This document shows, in pieces, positions 1 through 6,109 of a stretch of DNA of 6,109 bases. Location: positions 1 to 6,109 of the forward strand of contig JAQSXN010000263.1 of assembly GCA_029256665.1 (NCBI GenBank), read 5' to 3'. The notes under the pieces are model-generated. The model searched no databases and had not been told where the DNA came from. It saw only the letters and a list, made by a program, of their open reading frames with translations. The translations under genes were made by a program, and so were the position numbers. This DNA comes from Paenibacillus sp. (GTDB lineage Bacteria; Bacillota; Bacilli; Paenibacillales; Paenibacillaceae). How positions within the stretch are numbered: position 1 is the first letter of the stretch; every line of letters begins with the position of its first letter.

Positions 1-8
1 GGTTCCAT
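1..8 (-). CDS. Probable 5' end of a leftward gene running off the window (two codons visible)
   Basis: On the minus strand an ATG occupies 8-6, followed by GAA and the first two bases of a third codon (Met-Glu-...). It is preceded by a purine-rich Shine-Dalgarno, GGAGGAGAAGGAG, whose GGAGG core lies 9 bases upstream of the ATG. That is as good a ribosome binding site as the one in front of the ABC ATPase. The AT-rich stretch behind it (about 9-120) is what one expects of a promoter/leader region. Nothing about the product can be read. The call rests only on the site and its context, so it could be chance. Confidence 0.35.
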
Positions 9-205
9 GCTCCTTCTCCTCCCGTAAAGCATGATCTATCTTTAGCTTTTACATAACTATAATACGAACCGGAGCCATACAAGTAATTAATAGTTTTCGG
101 AGGAGCTATAGATTTGGTCTATGCCGCGAATTGAAATGACCGAATGGCGCCAAAAACGGGGTTCGAGCGGATGGAACGGCTTGCCGGGTCCGCCGCGTTG
201 CTTGC
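9..205. other. AT-rich intergenic region, no convincing gene
   Basis: This stretch lies between the ABC operon terminator and the left-edge start codon. Positions 9-120 are clearly AT-richer than the coding DNA. Candidate -10 elements exist on both strands: TATAAT at 58-63 on plus, and TATTAT (59-64) or TATAGT (56-61) on minus. None has a good -35 at 16-18 bases; the best is minus-strand TTGTAT at 77-82, only 15 bases from TATAGT. A plus-strand GGAGGAG at 99-105 has no sensible gene after it. The minus direction is preferred because a leftward gene seems to start at 8. Confidence 0.4.
11..23 (-). promoter_or_regulatory. Shine-Dalgarno for the left-edge gene, preceded by a leader hairpin
   Basis: The minus strand reads GGGAGGAGAAGGAG just before the ATG at 8. 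Immediately upstream in the transcript, 24-30 and 45-52 can pair (GTAAAGC with GCTTTTAC, one bulged T). This gives a short leader stem that ends exactly where the ribosome binding site begins. A competing pairing, TAAAG 25-29 with CTTTA 40-44, is also possible. Whether the stem is functional is unknown. Confidence 0.35.
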
Positions 206-254
206 AAAAAAGGCCGTCCCGGAGATCGCGACAGCGACCTCTCGGGACGGCCTT
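206..254 (-). terminator. Rho-independent terminator of the ABC exporter operon
   Basis: A perfect 12-bp inverted repeat, AAGGCCGTCCCG at 210-221 and CGGGACGGCCTT at 243-254, is followed in minus-strand direction by a run of six T (211-206, two of them inside the stem). The loop is itself structured: GAG 222-224 can pair with CTC 239-241, and TCGC 226-229 with GCGA 234-237 around a GACA tetraloop. Nearly the whole 45 bases therefore fold into one long hairpin. It sits 15 bases past the permease stop codon, so it ends the leftward drrA-drrB-type transcript. There is no comparable T-tract on the plus strand, so it is unlikely to be bidirectional. Confidence 0.92.
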
Positions 255-269
255 AGGCATCCAGCGCCT

Positions 270-1085
270 TTACGTGCGGCGCATATACGCTTTGACGGTG
301 AGCGGAGCGAAAACGAGCACGATGACCGCGGCTCCGATCAGGGAAATCGCGAGATGCTGCGAGGCCGTGCCGGAATTGGTGAGCTCGCGGACGGCCGAGA
401 TGAGATGCGACACCGGATTGATGTTCGCGAGCCACTCCAGCCACTTCGGCATCGTCTCCACCGGCACGAACGCGTTGGAGAGGAACGTGAGCGGGAACAG
501 CGCCAGCATCGAGATGCCTTGCACGCTGGAAGCCGAACGGGCGATGACGCCGAAGAAAGCGAAGATCCAACTGATGGCCCATGAGCAGAAAATAACGATG
601 ACGGCGGAAAGCGCGACGAAACCGATCCCGGCTTCGGGACGGTAGCCCATCAAGTAACCCATCGAAAACGTGAGCACCGTGGCGATCGTATACCGGACGG
701 TGTCGGCTAACAGCGCCCCCGCAAGCGGCGCGATCCGGGCGATGGGAAGCGACTTGAACCGGTCGAATACGCCTTTGTCCATATCCTCCCTGAGCTGGAC
801 GCCCGTCACGATCGACGTCGTAATGACCGTCTGCACAAGGATGCCGGGGATAATGACCGGCAGATAGCTTTGGACATCGCCGGAGATCGCCCCGCCGAAA
901 ATGTACGTGAACATCAACGTAAAAATAATGGGCTGCAGCGTGACGTCGAACAACTGCTCCGGCGTCCGCTTTATTTTGAGCAATCCCCGATACGCCATCG
1001 TCAGCGAGTTGCGGATCGTCTGGCCAAGACTCGTATATTTGCGAAGCCGTCTCTCGGACCCGGCGTTTATCGCTGTCTGATTCAT
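270..1085 (-). CDS. ABC-2 type transporter permease (DrrB-like)
   Basis: This is the integral membrane half of an ABC exporter, partner of the ATPase encoded just upstream. The protein has 271 residues, the usual DrrB/ABC-2 size. The N-terminal ~45 residues are cytoplasmic and basic. About six hydrophobic segments follow at roughly 48-66, 73-96, 122-145, 153-178, 187-207 and 243-262. The loop GVFDRFKSLPIAR (105-117) after the second segment is the family's likely coupling region facing the ATPase. The FPLTFLSNAFVP...NINPVSH stretch (197-227) is typical of ABC-2 permeases. The ATG at 1085 was chosen over the longer open frame reaching upstream to 1553 because that extension lies inside the ATPase gene, because ATGA overlaps the ATPase stop by 4 bases, and because an AGAGGTGG ribosome binding site (1093-1100) is 7 bases upstream. 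By family it exports hydrophobic compounds such as antibiotics or lipids; the true substrate cannot be read. Confidence 0.93.
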   Translation of the reverse strand: MNQTAINAGSERRLRKYTSLGQTIRNSLTMAYRGLLKIKRTPEQLFDVTLQPIIFTLMFTYIFGGAISGDVQSYLPVIIPGILVQTVITTSIVTGVQLREDMDKGVFDRFKSLPIARIAPLAGALLADTVRYTIATVLTFSMGYLMGYRPEAGIGFVALSAVIVIFCSWAISWIFAFFGVIARSASSVQGISMLALFPLTFLSNAFVPVETMPKWLEWLANINPVSHLISAVRELTNSGTASQHLAISLIGAAVIVLVFAPLTVKAYMRRT

Positions 1086-2116
1086 ACGGTTGCCACCTCT
1101 TCTTTCTTCGCATAAACATTCTCCTGCATGACGTTCTTCCCCGTCCCTTGCCCCGTAATCGTCAGGAACACTTCGTCGAGCGTCGGCTTCTGCACGCTGA
1201 GCTCCGACAATTGGATGCCCGCGGCGCGAAGCGCGATCAGCAGATCGGTTACTTTGTCCGCGTCCGCCATCGGAGCCGTGATCGTCCTCGCTTCCGCCGT
1301 AATGCTGGCTTTGGACTTCAGCACCTGCTCCACCGTCCGTCTGGCCGCCTCCGTATCCGCCGGATTGGCGATGTTCAAGTGGAGCGACGAAGTGCCGACC
1401 GACGACTTCAGCTCGTTGACCGTCCCTTCGGCCACGACTCGGCCGCGGTCGATGACCGCCACGCGATCGGCGAGCTGATCCGCTTCGTCGAGATATTGCG
1501 TCGTGAGCAGAACGGTCGATCCCGTCTTGACGAGCCGGCGGATCGTCTCCCACATCTGCGCTCTCGTGCGAGGATCCAGCCCCGTCGTCGGTTCGTCAAG
1601 GAAAATAAGCGGCGGCTGGGAGATCAGGCTTGCCGCCAGATCGAGCCTGCGCCGCATCCCCCCGGAAAAGTTTTTGAGCGGGCGCTTCGCCGCTTCCGTC
1701 AATCCGAACTCCTCCAGCAAATCCGCCGCCTTCCGTTTCGATTCCGCCCGGCCAAGACCGTGCAATCTAGAGAATATAACCAGATTCTCCGTCGCGCTTA
1801 GATTTTCGTCGACCGACGCGTATTGACCCGTCACGCCGATCAACTGGCGCACGATATGCGAATCCTTGGCGACGTCGTAACCGAAGATTCTCGCCGATCC
1901 TCCGTCGGCGCGAAGCAGCGTCGCCAGCATGCGGATCGTCGTCGTTTTGCCCGCTCCGTTAGGACCGAGCACCCCGTAAATGGTGCCCGCCTTGACCTTC
2001 AAATCGACGCCGTCCACCGCGCGGTTATCGCCGAACGTCTTCACTAGTCCGCTCGCTTCGACCGCCCATTCGTTCGTTCCGGCCGGTTGTGTTTTCTCGT
2101 TGGCTCGTTGCGCCAT
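1082..2116 (-). CDS. ABC transporter ATP-binding protein (DrrA-like, daunorubicin-resistance family)
   Basis: This is the cytoplasmic ATPase that powers the permease downstream. At 344 residues it is of normal length for the DrrA family. The motifs occur in order: Walker A GPNGAGKT (51-58), Q-loop Gln98, signature SGGMRRRLDL (151-160), Walker B LIFLDEP (170-176) with catalytic Glu175, and D-loop GLD (179-181). The switch position that is His in most ABC ATPases is Gln207 (TTQYLDEADQLADR), which I recall as a DrrA family trait rather than damage. The C-terminal extension carries KPTLDEVFLTITG (310-322), the conserved LDEVFL motif of DrrA-type proteins. The start at 2116 has AGGAGG at 2126-2131, 9 bases upstream. 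It is the first gene of a two-gene operon ending at the terminator near 206-254. Drug export is the family role; lipid or envelope-compound export is equally possible. Confidence 0.95.
   Translation of the reverse strand: MAQRANEKTQPAGTNEWAVEASGLVKTFGDNRAVDGVDLKVKAGTIYGVLGPNGAGKTTTIRMLATLLRADGGSARIFGYDVAKDSHIVRQLIGVTGQYASVDENLSATENLVIFSRLHGLGRAESKRKAADLLEEFGLTEAAKRPLKNFSGGMRRRLDLAASLISQPPLIFLDEPTTGLDPRTRAQMWETIRRLVKTGSTVLLTTQYLDEADQLADRVAVIDRGRVVAEGTVNELKSSVGTSSLHLNIANPADTEAARRTVEQVLKSKASITAEARTITAPMADADKVTDLLIALRAAGIQLSELSVQKPTLDEVFLTITGQGTGKNVMQENVYAKKEEVATV
1093..1100 (-). promoter_or_regulatory. Ribosome binding site of the permease, inside the ATPase gene
   Basis: Minus-strand AGAGGTGG ends 7 bases before the permease ATG at 1085. 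Together with the ATGA stop/start overlap at 1085-1082 it fixes the permease start and implies translational coupling, giving balanced amounts of the two subunits. Confidence 0.75.
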
Positions 2117-2125
2117 ATTTTTGTT

Positions 2126-2131
2126 CCTCCT
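2126..2131 (-). promoter_or_regulatory. Strong Shine-Dalgarno of the ABC ATPase gene
   Basis: Minus-strand AGGAGG (within AGAGGAGGA) lies 9 bases before the ATG at 2116, a near-perfect match to the anti-Shine-Dalgarno. It settles the ATPase start. Confidence 0.9.
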
Positions 2132-2190
2132 CTGAATGAATGCCCCATGGTCATTGCGGTTTATCCGGTAATCCCGGCTGCCATGAACCC

Positions 2191-2224
2191 ATCTTACAGA
2201 CCGAATTTAAACGGAATTTAAACG
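2191..2224 (-). promoter_or_regulatory. Candidate activator-dependent promoter of the ABC operon
   Basis: On the minus strand TAAGAT (2196-2191) is a 4/6 match to a -10 element, and no recognisable -35 lies 16-18 bases upstream. Instead the two TTTAAA half-sites of the 11-bp direct repeat occupy the -35 region, the nearer one ending 9 bases from the -10. This is the arrangement of promoters switched on by OmpR-family response regulators. Transcription would begin about 65-70 bases before the ATPase start. The assignment is inference from spacing. Confidence 0.4.
2203..2224. repeat. Perfect 11-bp tandem direct repeat, likely response-regulator operator
   Basis: GAATTTAAACG occurs twice with no gap (2203-2213 and 2214-2224). 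Read on the minus strand it is TTTAAA-N5-TTTAAA, one helical turn apart. OmpR/PhoB-family regulators bind such repeats as head-to-tail dimers; the streptococcal CiaR box, TTTAAG-N5-TTTAAG, is a close match in form. It lies between the two divergent genes, near the candidate -10 of the ABC operon and about 18 bases upstream of the candidate -35 of the glucan synthase, so it could act on either or both. No regulator gene is in the window. Confidence 0.6.
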
Positions 2225-2241
2225 ACATCCCCTCGAATCAT

Positions 2242-2270
2242 TTCATTCTTTCTTGCCGCGAGCTTATAAA
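2242..2270 (+). promoter_or_regulatory. Candidate sigma-A-like promoter of the glucan synthase gene
   Basis: TTCATT (2242-2247, 3/6 to TTGACA) and TATAAA (2265-2270, 5/6 to TATAAT) are 17 bases apart. Transcription would start near 2277, leaving a leader of about 64 bases. The 8-bp palindrome TTGGCCAA (2272-2279) falls on the predicted start point and could be a repressor site or chance. The -35 is weak, which fits a promoter needing help from an activator at the repeat upstream. Confidence 0.35.
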
Positions 2271-2324
2271 ATTGGCCAAAAAGCGGAATGGTAATGAAGT
2301 GCATTTATGTTCAATTCGACCCAT

Positions 2325-2330
2325 GGGGGA
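2325..2330 (+). promoter_or_regulatory. Weak ribosome binding site of the glucan synthase and its competing starts
   Basis: GGGGGA (2325-2330) lies 10 bases before the in-frame ATG at 2341 and is the best Shine-Dalgarno candidate, though poor. Other in-frame ATGs are at 2323 (no ribosome binding site), 2347 and 2362. An out-of-frame ATG at 2333 opens a five-codon frame (Met-Glu-Lys-Trp-Lys) whose TGA overlaps the ATG at 2347 as ATGA. The start is therefore uncertain by a few residues. Confidence 0.35.
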
Positions 2331-2340
2331 TTATGGAAAA

Positions 2341-5300
2341 ATGGAAATGAATCTGGAGAACATGCGAGAGCATGCCCACAAGCTTGCGCTTGAACACGAT
2401 GCGGGCGGCAAGCGCGTCTCTTCGAAGCTCTTGTGGAGACGCATGGAAGAAGACGTTCGCGAGCTGCGCGCTTATATCGCCGACATCAACGAAAGCTCTT
2501 CGGCTTGCGATCAGCCTGCGGATGAATGGCTGCAGGATCATTCGGAGTTTTTGGAGGCGGAGCTCGCGGATATCCGCGAAGCGCTCGCGGATTTCCCGGG
2601 CAAGGAGCTGCCCGCGCTTAAGGGCGCCGAAACGACGAGAAACGCCTCGATTTGCGCCGGTTTTCTTGATCTGACGGGCGGAGCGCTCGACGAAGAAAAG
2701 CTCGCGGCCTTTCTCGACGCCTATCAGGACGTTGCCGTTCTGACAGCCGCGGAAGCTTGGTCGTTGCCGTTATTTCTTCAGATGGAGCTCATCAGAAAGC
2801 TGGCGGCGATCGCCGAACCGCTTCGGGAGCGCCGATCCGTCTGCCTGCAGGTCGACCGGATGCTCGCCGGCATACCGGCATCGGAGATCACGCCGGAGAC
2901 GTTAAAAGCCGCGCTTGACGCCGAACAAATCCAGCTTCCGCTGTCCGGCGCCATGACGGTCCATCTGATCAAACATCTCCGGGAGCATGCCGACGACTCC
3001 GGCCACATCGGGGAGTGGCTGATCTGCAAGCTGGAACATCCGCCCGAGGATTTGGACTCCATCCTCTCTTACGAATACAGATTGCAAGCCGAATACCAAG
3101 TAAGCGCCGGCAATATCATCGGCAGCTTGCGCAAGCTGTCCCGCTGGGATTGGAGCAAGCTGTTCGAGCGGATCAGCGTCATCGAACAGACGCTTCGCGC
3201 CGAGCAAGCAAGCGATTACGCCAGACTGGACAGCGGGAGCAGGCATACGCTGCGGCACCGCGTAGAGCGGCTTGCCGGCCGTATGCGCGTGCCGGAGAAT
3301 CTGGTGGCCAAGCAGGCGGTGCGGCTTGCCGACGAGAGCTTTGCGGCCTTCCGCGCGCTAGAGACCGGCGAAGCCCTGCCTCCCAGAGACGGCTACGCCG
3401 CTTATTATTTGCTAGAAGCGCGCGGCATGCGCCGGCTTCAAGCCGCGCTTAAGCTATGCGGCAAAGCAGGCGCCTTGCCGCAGGCGGGCCTAAAGCGGCG
3501 AGCGACCGGGCTGTATTTGCAGCTTGTGGCGCTAGGCTCGTTGGCCGTGCTATTGGCTTCGATGACCGCCATCCTGGCTGGGATCGACCGGCCTGTCACG
3601 GCGGGCGGCTTGGCGCTGGCTATCGCCCTGCTGCTCATACCGGCCAGCGAATGGTCGGTGACGGGCGTGCACTGGCTGATCGAGCGCGTCACGCTGCCGG
3701 ATCGGCTTCTTCGGTACGACTTCTCCAAGGGCATCCCGGACGAGGCGGCTACGATGGTCGTCATCCCCGTCATTTGGAGCAGGCTGGACCACGTGGCGGC
3801 CACGCTCGAGCGGCTGGAGCTTCATTATTTGGCCAACCGGGATCCACAGCTTCGTTACGCCATACTAAGCGATTTCCAGGATGCCGGGGAGGAACGGATC
3901 TCCACGGACGACGAGCTATTACGGACCGCTGTGGCGGGCATCGAGCGATTGAACCTTGATTACCCCGGCGCTCCATTCCATTTGCTGCATCGGAGCCGGA
4001 GGTGGAACGCTTCCGAGAACGCGTGGATGGGCTGGGAGCGCAAGCGGGGCAAGCTGGAGGAGTTCGTCCGGCTGCTGCGCGGGGATTTAGGCACAAGCTT
4101 TGAACGCCGGGCGGGCGACGACTCCGCGCTCGGCCGCATCCGTTACGTCATTACGCTGGACGCCGATACGAGGCTGCCGCTGGAGAGCGCGCGGCGGATG
4201 ATCGGCGCGATCCACCTGCCGTACAACAGGCCGAGGCTATCGCCTGACGGCATGCGCGTCGTCGAGGGATACGGCGTGCTTCAGCCGCGAATCAGCATGA
4301 CCTACGAGAGCGCGCGCAAGTCTCGCCTGACATCGCTGTTCGCCTCCGAGGCAGGGCTTGACCCGTACGCGTACGCGGTGTCGGATCCTTATCAAGATGC
4401 GATGGGGCAAGGCATCTTCACGGGCAAAGGCATCTTCGACGTCGACGCCTTCCACCGCGTGCTGGGGGGACGTCTTCCCGAAAATTGCGTTCTCAGCCAT
4501 GATTTGCTGGAAGGGGGCTTTCTCCGAGCCGGCCTGCTGTCGGATATCGAGCTGATCGACGATCATCCGCCGACGTTCCTGTCGCAGCAGAAGAGGCTGC
4601 ATCGCTGGACCAGAGGCGACTGGCAACTGCTGCCCTGGCTTAGAAGCAAAGCGAGCAATGCCGCCGGCGAACGCTTGCCGACCCGCTTATCGCTGATGAC
4701 ACGCTGGCAGATTGCGGACAATATGAGACGCAGCCTGCTTCAGCCGGCTCTTCTCGCGATGCTGCTGCTCGCCGGCGTGCTCCCCGGGTACGCCGGGGCT
4801 TGGTATGCCGCCGCCCTGCTTACCTTGCTGCTGCCCCTGATCCGCCAGCTCGTCTCGCCATCCGTCTGGATGCGACGTCCAGGAGGACTGCTTCGCGCCG
4901 CCGCTCATGCATGCCTTGCGCTGCTTGCTTTGCCATTCCAGAGCGCCATGCTGCTCGGCGCGATTCTGCGGACGTTGTATCGCCTCTTCGTCTCGAAGCG
5001 CAAGCTTCTGGAATGGACGAGCCAAGCCGAGGTCGAGCGGCTTGCGGGCAAGGGAGGCTCCCCGCCCGTGGCGGGAGCGGCCGGCGGATACGCGTTCGCG
5101 GCTTTGCTCGCGCTCGGCGCGTTATGGCCATCGGATGTTTCATCCGCCGTACGGATCGCCGGACTTGCCATCGCGCTTCTTTGGTGCGCTGCGCCGCTCG
5201 CCATACGTTGGCTGGACGGCTCGCCGGATCGCGCCGAAGCCGACTTTACGGACGCCCAGCGCGAGGAGCTTCATCGGCTCGCGAGCGATATTTGGGCGTT

Positions 5301-6109
5301 CTACGAAGATTTTGTGACCGAAAAGGATCATTGGCTTCCTCCCGACAACGTGCAGATCGAACCGGACCGCGGCATCGCGCATCGCACGTCGCCGACCAAT
5401 ATAGGGATGTACGCGGTTTGCGCGGTCGCGGCGAGGGACTTCGGCTTCATCGATACCAAGGGACTCGTCGAACGGCTGGAGCGAACGATCGGCACGATCG
5501 AAGCCATGGAGAAGTGGGAAGGCCATCTCTACAACTGGTACGATACCGCAACGTTGCGTCCGCTCCTGCCCGTCTACGTATCCACCGTCGACTCCGGCAA
5601 TCTGGTGGCGTCGCTGATGGCCGCGAAGGAAGGGCTGCTGGAGTGGCTGCGCGCCGACTGGGGCGGCAATGCGGGCGGCACCGTCAAGGAGCGTCCGGAG
5701 AGCTGGGGCGGCGATCGGTACGAGGTCGCTTTCGCCAGCGAGCTGGGCTCGACCGGCGGATCCGAGCTGATTCGGCGGGGCAACGCCCTTGCGGACCGGA
5801 TCGACGCCCTTGCGCGCAACACGGATTTCAGGCCGCTTCATGATCCCGCAACCAATCTATTTTCGCTCGGGTATCATGTCGGCAGGCGCGAGCGGGACGA
5901 GGTCATGTACGACCTTCTGGCTTCCGAAGCAAGGCAAGCCAGCTTCGTCGCCATCGCCATGGGTCAGGTGCCCGTCTCCCATTGGAACGCGCTGGGACGG
6001 ACGATGACCAAGGTCGGCGGCCGGCCCGCGCTCCTCTCCTGGTCCGGGACGATGTTCGAGTACATGATGCCGTGGCTCTTGATGCGGACGTACCGCGATA
6101 CGGTGTGGG
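2341..6109 (+). CDS. ndvB: Cyclic beta-1,2-glucan synthase, N-terminal ~1256 residues (runs off right edge)
   Basis: Membrane enzyme that makes cyclic beta-1,2-glucan from UDP-glucose. The frame is open from the start to the right edge with no stop or frameshift. Residues 1-385 are a soluble helical region conserved in this family, with ADEWLQDHSEFLE and later VSAGNIIGSLRKLSRWDW. Membrane segments lie near 391-414 and 419-435. The GT84 domain spans about 455-775: LHYLANRDP (494-502), WERKRGK (565-571), LDADT with Asp607/Asp609 (metal/UDP-sugar binding), FTGKGIFD (693-700), SHDLLEG (719-725, candidate catalytic Asp721) and RLHRWTRGDWQ (752-762, in place of QxxRW). About five membrane segments follow between 803 and 955. 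From ~968 the glucoamylase-like, GH189-type cyclisation domain begins: SPTNIG (1017-1022), NWYD (1065-1068), YVSTVDSGN (1079-1087), LLSWSGTMFEY (1231-1241). The GH94 phosphorylase-type end, which controls chain length, is not visible. The start at 2341 is tentative (2323 and 2347 also possible). Confidence 0.93.
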   Translation, partial: MEMNLENMREHAHKLALEHDAGGKRVSSKLLWRRMEEDVRELRAYIADINESSSACDQPADEWLQDHSEFLEAELADIREALADFPGKELPALKGAETTRNASICAGFLDLTGGALDEEKLAAFLDAYQDVAVLTAAEAWSLPLFLQMELIRKLAAIAEPLRERRSVCLQVDRMLAGIPASEITPETLKAALDAEQIQLPLSGAMTVHLIKHLREHADDSGHIGEWLICKLEHPPEDLDSILSYEYRLQAEYQVSAGNIIGSLRKLSRWDWSKLFERISVIEQTLRAEQASDYARLDSGSRHTLRHRVERLAGRMRVPENLVAKQAVRLADESFAAFRALETGEALPPRDGYAAYYLLEARGMRRLQAALKLCGKAGALPQAGLKRRATGLYLQLVALGSLAVLLASMTAILAGIDRPVTAGGLALAIALLLIPASEWSVTGVHWLIERVTLPDRLLRYDFSKGIPDEAATMVVIPVIWSRLDHVAATLERLELHYLANRDPQLRYAILSDFQDAGEERISTDDELLRTAVAGIERLNLDYPGAPFHLLHRSRRWNASENAWMGWERKRGKLEEFVRLLRGDLGTSFERRAGDDSALGRIRYVITLDADTRLPLESARRMIGAIHLPYNRPRLSPDGMRVVEGYGVLQPRISMTYESARKSRLTSLFASEAGLDPYAYAVSDPYQDAMGQGIFTGKGIFDVDAFHRVLGGRLPENCVLSHDLLEGGFLRAGLLSDIELIDDHPPTFLSQQKRLHRWTRGDWQLLPWLRSKASNAAGERLPTRLSLMTRWQIADNMRRSLLQPALLAMLLLAGVLPGYAGAWYAAALLTLLLPLIRQLVSPSVWMRRPGGLLRAAAHACLALLALPFQSAMLLGAILRTLYRLFVSKRKLLEWTSQAEVERLAGKGGSPPVAGAAGGYAFAALLALGALWPSDVSSAVRIAGLAIALLWCAAPLAIRWLDGSPDRAEADFTDAQREELHRLASDIWAFYEDFVTEKDHWLPPDNVQIEPDRGIAHRTSPTNIGMYAVCAVAARDFGFIDTKGLVERLERTIGTIEAMEKWEGHLYNWYDTATLRPLLPVYVSTVDSGNLVASLMAAKEGLLEWLRADWGGNAGGTVKERPESWGGDRYEVAFASELGSTGGSELIRRGNALADRIDALARNTDFRPLHDPATNLFSLGYHVGRRERDEVMYDLLASEARQASFVAIAMGQVPVSHWNALGRTMTKVGGRPALLSWSGTMFEYMMPWLLMRTYRDTVW

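Noticed and set aside
114..134. TTG start at 114 with good spacing to GGAGGAG, as a leader peptide
   Set aside because: It gives only six codons before TGA with no regulated gene downstream on the plus strand.
121..645. Plus-strand open frame beginning ATG at 121, with a GGAGGAG upstream at 99-105 and TATAAT at 58-63
   Set aside because: It runs through the terminator hairpin and then antisense across the permease gene, the spacing from GGAGGAG to ATG is about 15 bases, and the protein resembles nothing I recognise and is of shadow-frame composition.
1086..1553. N-terminal extension of the permease frame up to 1553
   Set aside because: It lies wholly inside the ATPase gene in another frame, has low-complexity Arg/Gly/Ser composition, and the ATGA overlap plus ribosome binding site mark the start at 1085.
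2141..2190. Inverted CATGG/CCATG and CCGG repeats in the ABC operon leader, considered as a riboswitch or attenuator
   Set aside because: The stems are only 4-5 bp and separated by long spacers, with no terminator-like T-tract and no recognisable riboswitch consensus.
2902..3258. Minus-strand open frame opposite the N-terminal region of the synthase
   Set aside because: The plus-strand frame matches the synthase family throughout, so the opposite frame is a codon-bias artefact.
5140..5841. Minus-strand open frame of 233 codons opposite the glucan synthase
   Set aside because: No ribosome binding site or recognisable domain; it is the antisense shadow of strongly conserved coding sequence.
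4800..5843. Long plus-strand open frame (347 codons) within the glucan synthase
   Set aside because: Arg/Ala-rich translation in a shifted frame of GC-rich coding DNA, while the main frame carries clear conserved motifs (NWYD, YVSTVDSGN) across the same bases.

Overview
The window looks like chromosomal DNA from a moderately GC-rich member of the Bacillota, most likely a Paenibacillus/Cohnella-type organism. The reasons are strong AGGAGG-type ribosome binding sites, a textbook intrinsic terminator, AT-rich intergenic DNA beside GC-rich coding DNA, and a giant cyclic beta-1,2-glucan synthase of the kind I associate with Paenibacillaceae. The taxonomy is inference; there is no rRNA or other marker here.

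Layout from left to right. Positions 1-205 are an AT-rich intergenic stretch. At its extreme left edge a leftward gene probably begins: an ATG at 8 with a good Shine-Dalgarno, of which only two codons are visible. Positions 206-254 hold a strong rho-independent terminator for the leftward operon to its right. Positions 270-2116 (minus strand) are a two-gene ABC exporter operon of the DrrAB type: the ATPase (2116-1082) and the membrane permease (1085-270), joined by a 4-base ATGA overlap. Positions 2117-2340 are a divergent intergenic region. It holds a perfect 11-bp tandem direct repeat (2203-2224) that looks like an operator for an OmpR/PhoB-family response regulator, plus candidate promoters for both directions. 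From about 2341 to the right edge (plus strand) runs one uninterrupted reading frame with no stop in the window: the first ~1256 residues of a cyclic beta-1,2-glucan synthase (NdvB/ChvB/Cgs family). It shows an N-terminal helical region, membrane segments, a GT84 glucosyltransferase domain, a second membrane cluster, and the start of the glucoamylase-like (GH189-type) cyclisation domain. The C-terminal GH94 phosphorylase-type part, expected from the family, would lie beyond the window.

How the genes might work together. The synthase should polymerise UDP-glucose into a beta-1,2-glucan across the membrane and cyclise it. The ABC pair should export a hydrophobic drug-like or lipid substrate, by family assignment. 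The shared divergent control region with a response-regulator-like repeat suggests, but does not prove, that the two are co-regulated, for example in an envelope-stress response. No mobile element, CRISPR array, tRNA or rRNA was seen. I did not find an evidently new class of system; the most interesting parts are the intergenic operator and the pairing of an exporter with a glucan synthase.
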